From CAWEDP01 sp963807925 (GTDB lineage: Bacteria > Acidobacteriota > Vicinamibacteria > Vicinamibacterales > CAVVIG01), in the NCBI GenBank assembly GCA_963807925.1, contig CAWEDP010000001.1:186001-250000 (forward strand): a stretch of DNA of 64,000 nt. Reading direction: 5' to 3'. Position 1 is the first letter of the stretch, and each line of letters opens with the position of its first letter. The notes under the pieces were generated by a model. The model did no database searches. It was not told where the DNA came from and was given only the letters and a program-made list of their open reading frames with translations. Shown here one piece after another: positions 9,174 to 18,092 of the stretch. Both the position numbers and the translations under genes were made by a program.

Positions 9174-10769
9174 CGCTTGAAGCAGGGAGCTCGGTGAACG
9201 CTCGAACCGCTCGACGATCGGGTCTGCTGGTGCCGCTCTTCGCGTCCCCATCCTCGGCGAGCTGGGGCATCGGGGAGATCGGCGACCTGACGGCCCTGAC
9301 GGCGTGGCTCGCCGGGGCCGGCGTGCGCGTCCTCCAACTGCTGCCGGTCAACGAGATGGCGCCCGGTCAGCAGTCGCCCTACTCGGCCATCAGCGCGATG
9401 GCCATCGATCCGATCTTCATCTCCCTTCGACTTGTGCCCGAATTCGCCGATGCCGGTGGCGAGGGCGCCCTTGGCGCCGACGAGCGGGGGCTGCTCGAGG
9501 AGGCACGCCGCGCCGAGCGGATCCAGGTACGGGACGGTCAGGCGCTTGAAGGAGCGCGCCTTCCGCCGGGCATTCACCCGGTTTCACGAGATCGAGTGGT
9601 GCCGTGACGGCGATCGGGCCGGCCGTTTCAGGGCGTTTCTCGGCGCCCAGGCCTGGTGGATCGAGGACTACGCCCTCTTTCGGGCGATCCACCGCCATCA
9701 GGGGGAGCGCCCGTGGCCGGAATGGCCGGCACCGCTCCAGGCCCGGGAGCCGGTCGCCATCGATCGGATCCGGCGAGAGCTGTCCTCGGAGGTGCTGTTT
9801 CACCAGTTTCTGCAGTGGGTGGCGGACGAGCAGTGGCAGCAGGCGCGCCGGGACGCCCATGGCGTCAGCATCTTCGGCGACCTGCCGTTCATGGTCGACG
9901 GCGACAGTGCGGACGTGTGGTCCCGGCAGGATCAGTTCCGATTGGACGCCTCGGTCGGCGTGCCGCCCGACGCCTTCAGCGCCACCGGACAGGACTGGGG
10001 CATGCCGGCGTATCGCTGGGACGTGATCGCGGCCCAGGACTTCCGGTGGCTGCGGGAGCGCGCGCGCCGGAGCGCCGACCTGTTCGACGGGTATCGCATC
10101 GATCACCTGGTCGGTTTCTACCGCACCTACGCCCGGCCGCGCGGCGGCGGCGTCGGGTTCTTTTCACCCTCGGAGGAGCGCGACCAGGCGGCGCTCGGGG
10201 AGCGGCTGCTCGGCCTGTTTCGTGCGACCGGCGCGGAAATCATTGCCGAGGATCTCGGCACCGTGCCCGATTTCGTGCGCGCGTCTCTCGCGCGGCTCGG
10301 CGTCCCGGGGTTCAAGGTGCTGCGGTGGGAGCGATATTGGCACAGAGCTGGACAGCCGTTCCGGGACCCGATGGACTATCCGCAGCAGTCGGTGGCGACT
10401 TCGGGCACGCACGATACCGAGCCTCTCCTTGTGTGGTGGGAGCGCGCTTCCGCTGAGGAGCGGGAGAAGGTCGGCGCGATGCCAACCGTGCAGCGGCTCA
10501 CAGGCGGCGCTGGTCTCGCGGACGCCGACCCGTGCCGCGTCCGCGACGTGCTGATCGAGGCGTTGTACGCGTCGCCGTCAACCCTGGCTCTCATGCCGGT
10601 CCAGGACGTCTTCGGCTCGCGTGACCGCATCAACGAACCGGCCACCGTCACCGGCGCGAACTGGACGTTCCGGCTGCCGTGGGCGATCGATCGCTTCGAC
10701 GAGGCGCCCGAGGTCCGCGAGCGCCAGCAGATGCTGCGGCGCTGGGCGGAACAGTACGATCGCGTCTGA
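9170..10769 (+). CDS. malQ: 4-alpha-glucanotransferase (amylomaltase), frameshifted
   Basis: Two adjoining frames make one GH77 amylomaltase, which transfers maltooligosaccharide units. Frame one (9170 to about 9526) has the N-terminal signature 'PLFASPSSASWGIGE' and 'LLPVNEMAPGQQSPYSA'. Frame two continues from 'YGTVRRLKERAFRR'. It contains the nucleophile Asp in 'FDGYRIDHLVGF', the acid/base Glu in 'IIAEDLGTVPD' and the third Asp in 'SGTHDTEPL'. One extra G at CAGGTAC (9524-9530) separates them. Removing it gives 532 residues, the normal MalQ length. All catalytic residues are intact, so a sequence error is likelier than decay. If real, the gene is broken. Confidence 0.88.
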
Positions 10770-10793
10770 TCGAAACAGGTTAACCGGGCCGGG

Positions 10794-12356
10794 CTACTGT
10801 GGGCCGCGTCCGCGCCCCTCAGGCGGATTCGGGAGCGGCTTGCGCGGCAGACGCTCGTCGAGCGTCGCCGTGTTATAGGCGAACCACGCGACGATGGCCG
10901 CGTTGCGCATCATGTCCTCGGACTGAACGCGCTCGTAGACGTCCTGATTGGAGTGGTGCGTCCGTGAGTCGTACTCGATCGGATCCTGGATGAACTGAAA
11001 GCCAGGCAGCCCGACCGCGTCGAACGACGTGTGATCGGTCCCACCGGTCCCCCTGATCGCGAGCGTGGTCACGCCCAGGTTCCGGAGCGGCTCCATCCAG
11101 CTTTGAAACAGCGGCCCGACGCTTTCGTTGCCTTGCAGATACACGCCGCGAATCGCCCCGGTTCCATTGTCCACATTGAAGTACGCCGAGAGCTTCGCAT
11201 GCTCGGGCTTCAGCTCCATCGTCTGGCGATCGGCGAAGTGATCCTTCACGTAGGCGGCGGAACCGAGGAGGCCCTCTTCCTCGCCGCTCCAGAGCGCGAG
11301 GCGGACGGTCCGGCGCAACCGGACGCCGCTTGCCTTCAGAATGCGCATCGCTTCCATCATCACGGCCGCCCCCGCCGCATTGTCGGTGGCGCCGGTTCCC
11401 GCATGCCAGGAATCGAAGTGCGCGCCGAGCATCACGACTTGGTCGGCCTTGTCGCTCCCCGGCAGCTCCGCGACGATGTTATAGGCGTTCAGGTCGGCGT
11501 CGAAGAACCTGTTGGCGATGTCCAGCTCGAGCGTGACCGGAATCCGCTTCTCGAGTGTCCGGAAGATTCGGCCGTACTGCTCCACCGAGAGCACGACCTG
11601 CGGCGGCTGGGGCGGCGCCTTCGGGTCGCGCGTCACGTTGGCGGCCGCCTGAACGAAGATCGTTCCGCCGTCGCCGTTGGCGCTCGGCTCGAGCAGCGCC
11701 GCGACGCCTTCATCGACCCAGAACTGCACGCGCCTCCGGGCGAATTCCTGCGGATTCTGTCCGCCACCACGCGCACCGCCCCGTCCGCGCGCGGCCGGCT
11801 GTCGCGACAGGTCGGAGAGCTCGGCATCGGTGAACCGGCTCCCGAGCGGCCGAAACCGGGCCGGCACCGGGCGTAGCGGCGAGGTCAGGACGAACTTGCC
11901 GCGCAGCTTGCCGCGCCACGTGTCGAAATCGCGATCGGTCTGAATGACCGCCACGACGGCCTCGGCGCGCATCGGTCCGCGCGTCCCGGCCGTCCACGCT
12001 CGCGGATAGCCGATGAGCGGATAGGCACGCGGCGTCAGGGCGAGCGCGACGAATCGCTCGTTGTCCCAGCCGCGGCCGAACCTGAACGGCTCGACGTGGA
12101 CGTTGACGAGCCCCCAGCTCTCGAGCGTCCTCCGGACCCAGTCGGCGGCTTCCTTGATTTCCGGCGAGCCGGTGAGCCGCGGGCCGTACACGTCGGTCAG
12201 ATAGCTCGTCGTCTCCATGATGCGAGAGCGCTGAAGCGCCTCTTCCTTGATGCGGTAGAGGGCGTCGAAATCGACCTTGTCGACCCCTTGCGCGCCGAGC
12301 CTCAGGACGAGCGCCAAGAGCAGCGACGCGGCGACGCGCGATGCACGATTGGCCAC
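10794..12356 (-). CDS. M28 family zinc aminopeptidase, secreted
   Basis: A 520-residue M28 peptidase with a signal peptide ('ASLLLALVLRLGAQ'), an inserted PA-like region (about 120-260) and a C-terminal catalytic domain. Metal ligands can be read in order: 'GAHFDSWHAG', 'ATDNAAGAA', 'SGEEEGLLGS', 'FNVDNGTG' and 'SRTHHSNQD'. A Gly/Arg-rich stretch near residue 190 lies in the insert. The start is GTG 12356, with a strong AGGAGGAGGG Shine-Dalgarno 6 nt upstream. This contrasts with the leaderless starts of neighbours. It is convergent with malQ and divergent from DUF1015. Confidence 0.92.
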   Translation of the reverse strand: MANRASRVAASLLLALVLRLGAQGVDKVDFDALYRIKEEALQRSRIMETTSYLTDVYGPRLTGSPEIKEAADWVRRTLESWGLVNVHVEPFRFGRGWDNERFVALALTPRAYPLIGYPRAWTAGTRGPMRAEAVVAVIQTDRDFDTWRGKLRGKFVLTSPLRPVPARFRPLGSRFTDAELSDLSRQPAARGRGGARGGGQNPQEFARRRVQFWVDEGVAALLEPSANGDGGTIFVQAAANVTRDPKAPPQPPQVVLSVEQYGRIFRTLEKRIPVTLELDIANRFFDADLNAYNIVAELPGSDKADQVVMLGAHFDSWHAGTGATDNAAGAAVMMEAMRILKASGVRLRRTVRLALWSGEEEGLLGSAAYVKDHFADRQTMELKPEHAKLSAYFNVDNGTGAIRGVYLQGNESVGPLFQSWMEPLRNLGVTTLAIRGTGGTDHTSFDAVGLPGFQFIQDPIEYDSRTHHSNQDVYERVQSEDMMRNAAIVAWFAYNTATLDERLPRKPLPNPPEGRGRGPQ

Positions 12357-12500
12357 GGACGACCCTCCTCCTGCGGACTCTAACGACTGTCGCGTCGTCG
12401 GTCAACGCACGTTCGCCGGCCGGCCGCTCGTGCGGCATCGGCGGTTGCGACGTGCCGGGTGAGGCGCCGATTTCCGATGGCCCCGCGGGAACCCTTGCAC

Positions 12501-12506
12501 TACATT
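12501..12506 (+). promoter_or_regulatory. Putative -10 element of the DUF1015 gene
   Basis: TACATT lies exactly 6 nt before the GTG start at 12513. No Shine-Dalgarno sequence is present, so a leaderless transcript is the simplest reading. No clear -35 box. Confidence 0.35.
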
Positions 12507-12512
12507 TGACCG

Positions 12513-13745
12513 GTGGCCATCGTTGGACCGTTTCGGGCGCTCCGTCCGCACCCGGCTGATGCCCCGCGCGTGGCGGCGGTTCCCTACGATGTCGTGACGA
12601 CCGACGAGGCCCGCGCGCTGGCTCGCGACAACCCGCTGTCGTTTCTGCGTATTTCCCGCGCCGAGCTCGAGCTGCCTCCGGGCACCGACCCGTACGGCGA
12701 CGCGGTGTACGAGCGTGCCGCCGAGAATTTCGATCGCCTCAAGAAGACGGCGCTGGTCGTCGAGGACGCTCCGTCGTTGTATGTGTACCGCTTGTCGGTC
12801 GGGCCTCACCGGCAGGCGGGCATCGCCGGCTGTTTCTCGCTGGACGAATACGACCGCGACGCCGTCAGGAAACACGAGCGCACGCGGAAGGACAAGGAAG
12901 ACGATCGTACCCGCCACATGCTGGCGCTCGGCGCCCAGACCGGTCCCGCCTTTCTCGTCCACCGGGCGGATCCGATGGTCGACGATCTCACGGCGCGGCA
13001 GATGCGGATGCCGCCGCTGTTCGATTTCGATGCGGCTGACGGCGTTCGCCACACGGTCTGGCGGATCGATCCGCGGTTGTGCGATCGGCTCGTCGCCGCG
13101 TTCGATCGCATTCCGACGCTGTACATCGCAGACGGGCATCATCGCGTCGCCAGCGCTGCCCGCGCGCGGAACAGCATCCGCGACGCGGCCATCACGCGCA
13201 CCTCGCTCGGGGACGAGGCGGATTACACGACGTTCCTCGGCGTGACGTTTCCGCACGATCAGGCGCGCATCCTCGCGTACAACCGCATCGTGAGGGACCT
13301 CGGCTCCCTGTCACCGGCGGCGTTCCTCGCGGGGATCGGCGATCGCTTCACGATCGCGCCGGGCCCGGCGGCGCCGGCAAGCCGCGGAGCAATCGCGATG
13401 TACATGAAGGGCGGCTGGAGCACGCTCCGCCCGATCGACCCGCCTGCCGCCGCGGATCCGATTCGCGCGCTCGACGTCAGCATCCTCCAGGACCGTCTGC
13501 TCGCGCCGATCCTGCACGTGGGCGACGTCCGCACCGACGCGCGAATCGATTTCGTCGGCGGTGCGCGCGGGACGACGGAGCTCGAGCGGCTCGTCGACGC
13601 CGGCGAGGCGGCGGTGGCCTTTTCCCTCTACCCGGTCAGCCTGGACGACCTGATGGCCGTGTCCGACGCCGGCGGAATCATGCCGCCGAAGTCCACCTGG
13701 TTCGAACCGAAATTGAGGGACGGATTGTTGATCCATCTCATTTGA
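12513..13745 (+). CDS. DUF1015 family protein, serC neighbour
   Basis: A 410-residue DUF1015 (PF06245) protein of unproven function. Signatures are the N-terminal 'VAAVPYDVVTTDEARAL', 'NPLSFLRISRAE', 'RHERTRKDKEDDR'-like region near residue 125, and the central 'YIADGHHRVASAAR'. The DGHHR motif also occurs in ParB-superfamily free-serine kinases (SbnI/SerK). With serC 100 bp downstream on the same strand, a role in serine or phosphoserine metabolism is a reasonable inference, but not shown. The GTG start at 12513 gives the conserved start of the family. Confidence 0.9.
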   Translation: MAIVGPFRALRPHPADAPRVAAVPYDVVTTDEARALARDNPLSFLRISRAELELPPGTDPYGDAVYERAAENFDRLKKTALVVEDAPSLYVYRLSVGPHRQAGIAGCFSLDEYDRDAVRKHERTRKDKEDDRTRHMLALGAQTGPAFLVHRADPMVDDLTARQMRMPPLFDFDAADGVRHTVWRIDPRLCDRLVAAFDRIPTLYIADGHHRVASAARARNSIRDAAITRTSLGDEADYTTFLGVTFPHDQARILAYNRIVRDLGSLSPAAFLAGIGDRFTIAPGPAAPASRGAIAMYMKGGWSTLRPIDPPAAADPIRALDVSILQDRLLAPILHVGDVRTDARIDFVGGARGTTELERLVDAGEAAVAFSLYPVSLDDLMAVSDAGGIMPPKSTWFEPKLRDGLLIHLI

Positions 13746-13846
13746 CGATCGCTCGTCACGCAGGCGCGGCGACTCGAACATCCCTTCGCCGGAAGTGCTC
13801 CGTGACGTCGAGTGTTCGTCATGCGTTTCGTGAAACGGATGTGTGA

Positions 13847-14947
13847 ATGCCTGTGACAGGCCGCATCTTCAACTTCGCCGCGGGGCCCGCCGTCCTGCCG
13901 GTCCCGGTACTCGAGGAAGTCCAGCGCGATCTCCTCGCGCTGCCGGGCGTCGGGATGTCGATTCTCGAAATCAGCCACCGCTCGGACACCTTCGAGTCGC
14001 TGCTCGCGCATGCGGAGGCCGACGTCCGCGCCCTGGCCGGCGTTCCGAACGACTACCGCGTCCTGTTCCTGCAGGGCGGTGCGAGCCTCCAGTTCTCGAT
14101 GGTGCCGATGAACCTGCTCGACCGAGACGCGGTGGCCGATTACATCGACGCCGGGTCGTGGGCCGACAAAGCGATCAAAGAAGCACGCAAGGTCGGACGG
14201 GTGCACGTGGCCGCGTCGACGCGGGCCGAGCAGTACGCGCGGATTCCGGCCGCTGCCGAGCTTCTTCTGTCGGCCGGCGCCGCGTACGTGCACTACACGT
14301 CGAACAACACCATCGAAGGCACGGAGTACAAGGGGCCGCCGGAGGTCGGCGACGTGCCGCTCGTCAGCGATGCCTCGTCGGACCTGTTCAGCCGTCCCAT
14401 CGACGTCGCGCGGCACGCGCTCATCTACGCGGGGGCGCAGAAGAACCTCGGGCCCGCCGGCGTCACCCTCGTCATCATCCGCGACGACCTCGTGAGCCGC
14501 TCCGCGGCGAAAAAGGCCTCGCTGCCGACGATGATGAATTACGCGGTGCAGGCGGAGAACCGATCGCTGTACAACACGCCGCCAACCTTTGCGATCTACG
14601 TCCTCGGTCTCGTGATGCAGTGGCTTCTCGCGCAGGGCGGTCTCGCCGCCCTCGCGCGCGCCAACGGGCGCAAGGCCGCGATCCTCTATCGCGAGATCGA
14701 TCGAACCGGGTTCTACCGAGGCACGGCGGCGGTTGGCGACCGCTCGCTGATGAACGTCACCTTCCGGCTGGCCACCGAGACCCTTGAACGGCAGTTCGTC
14801 GAGGTGGCCGCCGCCGCCGGTTTCGACGGCCTGAAGGGCCACCGGGCCGTCGGCGGGATACGGGCGTCCATCTACAACGCGTTTCCGGAAGCCGGCGTCG
14901 AGGCGCTCGTGGCCTTCATGCAGGAATTCGAGCGCCGGCGGGGCTGA
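13847..14947 (+). CDS. serC: Phosphoserine aminotransferase
   Basis: A 366-residue PLP enzyme converting 3-phosphohydroxypyruvate and glutamate to phosphoserine and 2-oxoglutarate. Signatures are 'NFAAGPAVLPVPVLEE', 'SILEISHRSDTFES', 'LFLQGGASLQF', 'SDASSDLFSRP' and the PLP lysine in 'YAGAQKNLGPAG', ending 'GGIRASIYNAFPEAGVEAL'. Length is normal and the gene is intact. The stop (14945-14947) is only 3 bp from the target duplication of the transposon, which has inserted just behind it. Whatever originally followed serC (serA is common) is not visible here. Confidence 0.97.
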   Translation: MPVTGRIFNFAAGPAVLPVPVLEEVQRDLLALPGVGMSILEISHRSDTFESLLAHAEADVRALAGVPNDYRVLFLQGGASLQFSMVPMNLLDRDAVADYIDAGSWADKAIKEARKVGRVHVAASTRAEQYARIPAAAELLLSAGAAYVHYTSNNTIEGTEYKGPPEVGDVPLVSDASSDLFSRPIDVARHALIYAGAQKNLGPAGVTLVIIRDDLVSRSAAKKASLPTMMNYAVQAENRSLYNTPPTFAIYVLGLVMQWLLAQGGLAALARANGRKAAILYREIDRTGFYRGTAAVGDRSLMNVTFRLATETLERQFVEVAAAAGFDGLKGHRAVGGIRASIYNAFPEAGVEALVAFMQEFERRRG

Positions 14948-14956
14948 GCCGGCCGC

Positions 14957-14974
14957 GGGTAGTGGGTCAGTTTG
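14957..14974 (+). repeat. Left terminal inverted repeat of the transposon
   Basis: GGGTAGTGGGTCAGTTTG, an exact inverse copy of 18397-18414. It overlaps the last codons and stop of the adjacent passenger gene. Confidence 0.9.
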
Positions 14975-15422
14975 CTATTTGCGGAAATTTCGGTTTGAAA
15001 GTGCTGGTCTCAGCCATGAATATCTTCAGGAAATCAGGCGATAGTTCCATGCCGTTCTGTTTCAGGGTCACGATCATCGCAACTTCAGCTAAAACCCGCT
15101 GAGCAGTTGGATCTTTCGCGGCCCTTTCCGCGTCGGCAACATTCGCTCGCCCCAAATTCTTAACGAGTTCAACTGACCCTATCGTATGAGCGTCACCTGG
15201 CAACGTCGTGGTAAACAGCTTGTCGACCTGTGCGGCAAGATCCGACCTGCCCTCGTCTTTAAAAGCCTTTTCTGCCGCTCCAACAAGGACCGCCGTAAAT
15301 TCAGCACGATCCTGAATTGCCATTTTGTAAAAATCTCTGATTTCCATCGCACGTGCGTGACCAGTCGCCAACACAGCAACCGACAGAGACACAAGTGCCC
15401 CTGTTTTCGTTAGAGCGTTCAT
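14967..15422 (-). CDS. Transposon passenger: small secreted helical protein
   Basis: A 151-residue protein whose start, ATG 15422, is chosen because a clean signal peptide follows it (MNALTKTGALVSLSVAVLATGHARA). The frame is open further upstream, but that part is not signal-like. The mature protein is mostly helical, without cysteines, and shows 'FYKMAIQDRAEFTAVLVGAAEKAF' split over two helices. No family recognised. The stop codon TGA (14969-14967) is made by the terminal inverted repeat itself, so the gene ends exactly with the element. A weak AAGG precedes the start. It reads in the same direction as the transposase, 28 bp behind it. Confidence 0.65.
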   Translation of the reverse strand: MNALTKTGALVSLSVAVLATGHARAMEIRDFYKMAIQDRAEFTAVLVGAAEKAFKDEGRSDLAAQVDKLFTTTLPGDAHTIGSVELVKNLGRANVADAERAAKDPTAQRVLAEVAMIVTLKQNGMELSPDFLKIFMAETSTFKPKFPQIAN

Positions 15423-15450
15423 TTTCGAGCCTTTCGATCGCGGCGCCAGT

Positions 15451-16278
15451 TCACGCTTCAGATAGCAGCCCCACAATTTCTTCAATGCTCCAGACGTGAT
15501 CCGCGATGTTGGCTTCCATCGCTGGCGTCACACGGAGCGTCTGATGTACCCGACCGAAGTTGTAGTACATGAAGTATAGGGCCACCATCGCCGCGTGGTT
15601 CTCCAGCTTTTTGGAGAATCCGTTGGTCAGTCGGGTGAACCGGCGCATCGACATCCGCATGGTCAGATTGGCGCGTTCAACGTAGGACGTGGAGACGTGC
15701 ATCGGGTCGGGATTGCCGGTGATCGTTTGCGATGTGCAGCCGATGCACTTGGCAGGGCTGTAGCGGGTCTGCCCTTCGGGATTGGCCTTGTAGACCTTGT
15801 TGAGCATCGAATAGTCGATGTCCTCGTTAAACGCGCTCTCAACGGCTTCTAGGTAGACCCGGTGGCCGTCTGTGGTGAGCTGCACACGATTAGCGAGACG
15901 ATCCGCAAGGTCGTGCATGAAGTCGTAAGCCGTCGCCAGCGTCCGGTCGCCCAGGCGGAACGAGATCATCAGCTTCGTATCGGCGTCTAGCGCCGTCCAC
16001 GTCCAGCAATCGCCGCGCCCTTCCGCTTTCTTCTCTGGCGTAGTGTTCTTTTCCTTTGAGCCCACGAAGCTCCAAATTTCGTCGCACTGGACGCGCTTGG
16101 ACCGGATGCCACGGATGGCCTTGTCCTGGTAGGTCGAGCACGCCGCGCCGAGGTCCACGATTAGCTTGGTCACGGTGTTCTTGGCGATACCCGTCATGCG
16201 GACCGTGGCCCGGATGCTATTGCCCTCCACAAGGCTTGCTACCACTGGCGCCCGGTCTGCTGTGCTAAGCCTGTTCAT
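15451..16278 (-). CDS. IS1-family transposase (DDE)
   Basis: A 275-residue transposase with an N-terminal helix-turn-helix ('RATVRMTGIAKNTVTKL') and an IS1-type DDE core. First Asp in 'QCDEIWSFVGSKEKN', then 'DADTKLMISFRLGDR', second Asp in 'LTTDGHRVYLEAV' and Glu in 'TSYVERANLTMRMSMRR', ending 'HQTLRVTPAMEANI'. I place the start at ATG 16278. The upstream in-frame ATG (16287) lies inside the -10 hexamer of a near-consensus promoter, so it cannot be on the transcript. The gene is uninterrupted and looks functional. Confidence 0.92.
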   Translation of the reverse strand: MNRLSTADRAPVVASLVEGNSIRATVRMTGIAKNTVTKLIVDLGAACSTYQDKAIRGIRSKRVQCDEIWSFVGSKEKNTTPEKKAEGRGDCWTWTALDADTKLMISFRLGDRTLATAYDFMHDLADRLANRVQLTTDGHRVYLEAVESAFNEDIDYSMLNKVYKANPEGQTRYSPAKCIGCTSQTITGNPDPMHVSTSYVERANLTMRMSMRRFTRLTNGFSKKLENHAAMVALYFMYYNFGRVHQTLRVTPAMEANIADHVWSIEEIVGLLSEA

Positions 16279-16285
16279 AGTGACC

Positions 16286-16314
16286 ATTATGCTTACTCAA
16301 GCAAGGTTTGTCAA
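16286..16314 (-). promoter_or_regulatory. Transposase promoter (near-consensus sigma-70)
   Basis: Minus strand: TTGACA (16314-16309), 17-bp spacer, CATAAT (16291-16286). Seven nt separate the -10 from ATG 16278, implying a leaderless mRNA. This is one of the best sigma-70 matches in the window. Confidence 0.7.
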
Positions 16315-16332
16315 TCAGTTTGTAGTGTCGTC

Positions 16333-16361
16333 TTGACGTTAATATGTTATGTCAGTATACT
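16333..16361 (+). promoter_or_regulatory. Promoter of the XRE-ImmA gene, with candidate operator
   Basis: TTGACG (16333-16338), 17-bp spacer, TATACT (16356-16361), then 6 nt to GTG 16368, again leaderless. The spacer and -35 hold an imperfect palindrome, TGACGTTA...TTATGTCA (16334-16354), with 6 of 8 half-site bases matching. It is well placed for autorepression by the XRE protein. Operator function is inference. Confidence 0.6.
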
Positions 16362-16367
16362 GCCGTC

Positions 16368-17495
16368 GTGGCTGGTGAAAACCCTTCCCCGCACCCAGGT
16401 CAGATGCTGCGACAGATGCTCGATGGACGTGCCTGGACGATCACCGAGCTAGCCGACATCACCGGCTTCGCCCGGAGTCAGTTCAGCGGGATTCTCACTG
16501 GCAAGGTTGGCATCTCGCCAGACATGGCCATCGCGTTAGGCGCGGCGTTCGGCAACGACCCTGCTGAGTGGATGCAGTGGAACGCAGCGCATCAGTTGTC
16601 GCTAGTCGCAACCGATGCTGCCGATGTGGAGACACGCGCCAAGCTCTTCGGCTTTGCGCCTGTGCGCGACATGGAGCGGCGTGGCTGGATCAGGGAAACG
16701 AAGACAACTAGAGACCTTCAGACTGAGCTTGAGCGGTTCTACGGTGGTTCTTTGGACAGTGACACGCTGTTCAGCGTCGCCACGTTGCGGGGCGAGCCAC
16801 TAGCGAAGTTGACGCCAGCCGAGAGGGCATGGTGCGTTCGCGCCCGGCAGTTGGCTGAACATCTGCCTGTTGTAGCCGCCTACGACGATTCACGCATGAC
16901 AGCAGCGATCCGAAAGCTCCGTCAACTGGCGATGTACCCGAAGGAAGCTGAGCGGCTATCTGAGATCCTTGCGTACTACGGTATTAGGTTTGTGATCGTG
17001 GAGCCGCTGCCGGATGCCAAGGTCGACGGCGCAGCCTTCTGGATTGATGATTCTCCGGTCATTGCCGTATCCGGGCGCTGGGACCGAATCGACGCCTTCT
17101 GGTTCACTGTAATGCACGAGTGCATGCACGTGAGAAACAGGGACGCATATTCAGTCGACGTCAATCTGCTCCACGAAAGCGATAACGGCATCGTCGTCGC
17201 TGTCTCCGACAATGAGGTAGAACGACGGGCCAACGAACAAGCTGCCGATGCCCTCATTCCAAAATCAGAGATGGACTCGTTTGTACGGCGGACCACGCCC
17301 TTTTACGCCGGAGCGAAGATCGTCCAGTTCGCTCATCGCATCAAGATGCATCCCGGCGTCATTGTTGGTCAGCTTCAACATCGCGGCGAACTGCGCTATA
17401 GCGCACACCGAGATTTTCTCGTGAAGATCAGAAAGTTCGTGATCGATACCGCGTTGACAGATGGTTGGGGTCGAGAACTGAGTCCGTCGGTTTAG
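16368..17495 (+). CDS. Transposon passenger: XRE helix-turn-helix/ImmA-IrrE metallopeptidase
   Basis: A 375-residue two-domain protein. Residues 1-80 are a HigA-like XRE DNA-binding domain ('MLRQMLDGRAWTITELAD', 'QFSGILTGKVGISPDMA', 'DPAEWMQWNAAHQL'). The C-terminal half is an ImmA/IrrE (COG2856) peptidase with zinc motif 'MHECMHVRN' (HExxH) and a downstream Glu in 'NEVERRANEQAADALIP'. ImmA proteins cleave repressors, and IrrE/PprI cleaves DdrO; the target here is unknown. The GTG start fits the promoter spacing; an upstream ATG (16344) lies within the promoter. The stop overlaps the Shine-Dalgarno of the next gene, so the two form an operon. Confidence 0.88.
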   Translation: MAGENPSPHPGQMLRQMLDGRAWTITELADITGFARSQFSGILTGKVGISPDMAIALGAAFGNDPAEWMQWNAAHQLSLVATDAADVETRAKLFGFAPVRDMERRGWIRETKTTRDLQTELERFYGGSLDSDTLFSVATLRGEPLAKLTPAERAWCVRARQLAEHLPVVAAYDDSRMTAAIRKLRQLAMYPKEAERLSEILAYYGIRFVIVEPLPDAKVDGAAFWIDDSPVIAVSGRWDRIDAFWFTVMHECMHVRNRDAYSVDVNLLHESDNGIVVAVSDNEVERRANEQAADALIPKSEMDSFVRRTTPFYAGAKIVQFAHRIKMHPGVIVGQLQHRGELRYSAHRDFLVKIRKFVIDTALTDGWGRELSPSV

Positions 17496-17508
17496 GAGGA
17501 AGGGCAGA

Positions 17509-18092
17509 ATGGCTAAGAAGAAAGCAACGATGGTGGATCTCGGTACACCGAAGATTCATAACAAGAGCGACAAAGAGATCGCCTTCTTGTTCGATAAGTT
17601 CATTGAGAAGCATCCGAACGAACTCTCAGAGACCGGCATGGTCGATCCCGCACGAGTTGTCGATTGGGCCTTCGATACGGGGATCTACCAGCCAAAGCCC
17701 GTAAATCCTCGCGCCCAACTGCGGAGCCGCGTCTCTCGCCATCTTGGGCACCGCTACATGATTGATCCACAGGGACGTACCTGTACCGAGCATTGCTGGC
17801 TGTTCCGGTGACAGACACCGACGATGCAGGCAATCGCAAGTACGGATACTTCCCGCTGTTCCAGACTGAGCCTGACAGGGTTGAACTGGGACTGAAGCTC
17901 CGGCGAACATGGGCATACAAACGCGTCGAACAGATCGATGTTGATCGCGAGTCCTACAACGACAACAACATCTTCGGCGCGACAATCGATCAGCTGGATT
18001 TCAATTTCGAGCAGGCGTTGCAGGACTCGAAGATGCCGACGGAATGGTCTGATAACCCGCCTGACGACGTCGATGACGAGGACGACAACTAG
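17509..18092 (+). CDS. Transposon passenger: acidic-tailed partner protein, frameshifted
   Basis: Two frames form one protein. Frame one (17509 to about 17777) starts at an ATG with a strong AGGAGG 9 nt upstream (17494-17499), and reads 'MAKKKATMVDLGTPKIHN' through 'RVSRHLGHRYMIDPQGR'. Frame two continues 'ALLAVPVTDTDDAGNRKYG' to a highly acidic C-terminus rich in Asp and Glu. The break is at GTACCTGTACC (17777-17787). Dropping one C after each GTAC restores 193 residues reading '...QGRTVRALLAVPV...'. No family recognised. Co-transcription with the XRE-ImmA gene suggests a substrate, partner or antidote; that is inference. Confidence 0.6.

Noticed and set aside
9520..9531. Programmed ribosomal frameshifting in malQ and the Ehr subunits.
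   Set aside because: No slippery heptamer or downstream structure is seen, and the same GTAC context recurs in unrelated genes, which fits sequence error better.
14941..14956. Target duplication longer than 6 bp.
   Set aside because: Beyond GGCCGC the flanks differ (GCC before on the left, GAA after on the right).
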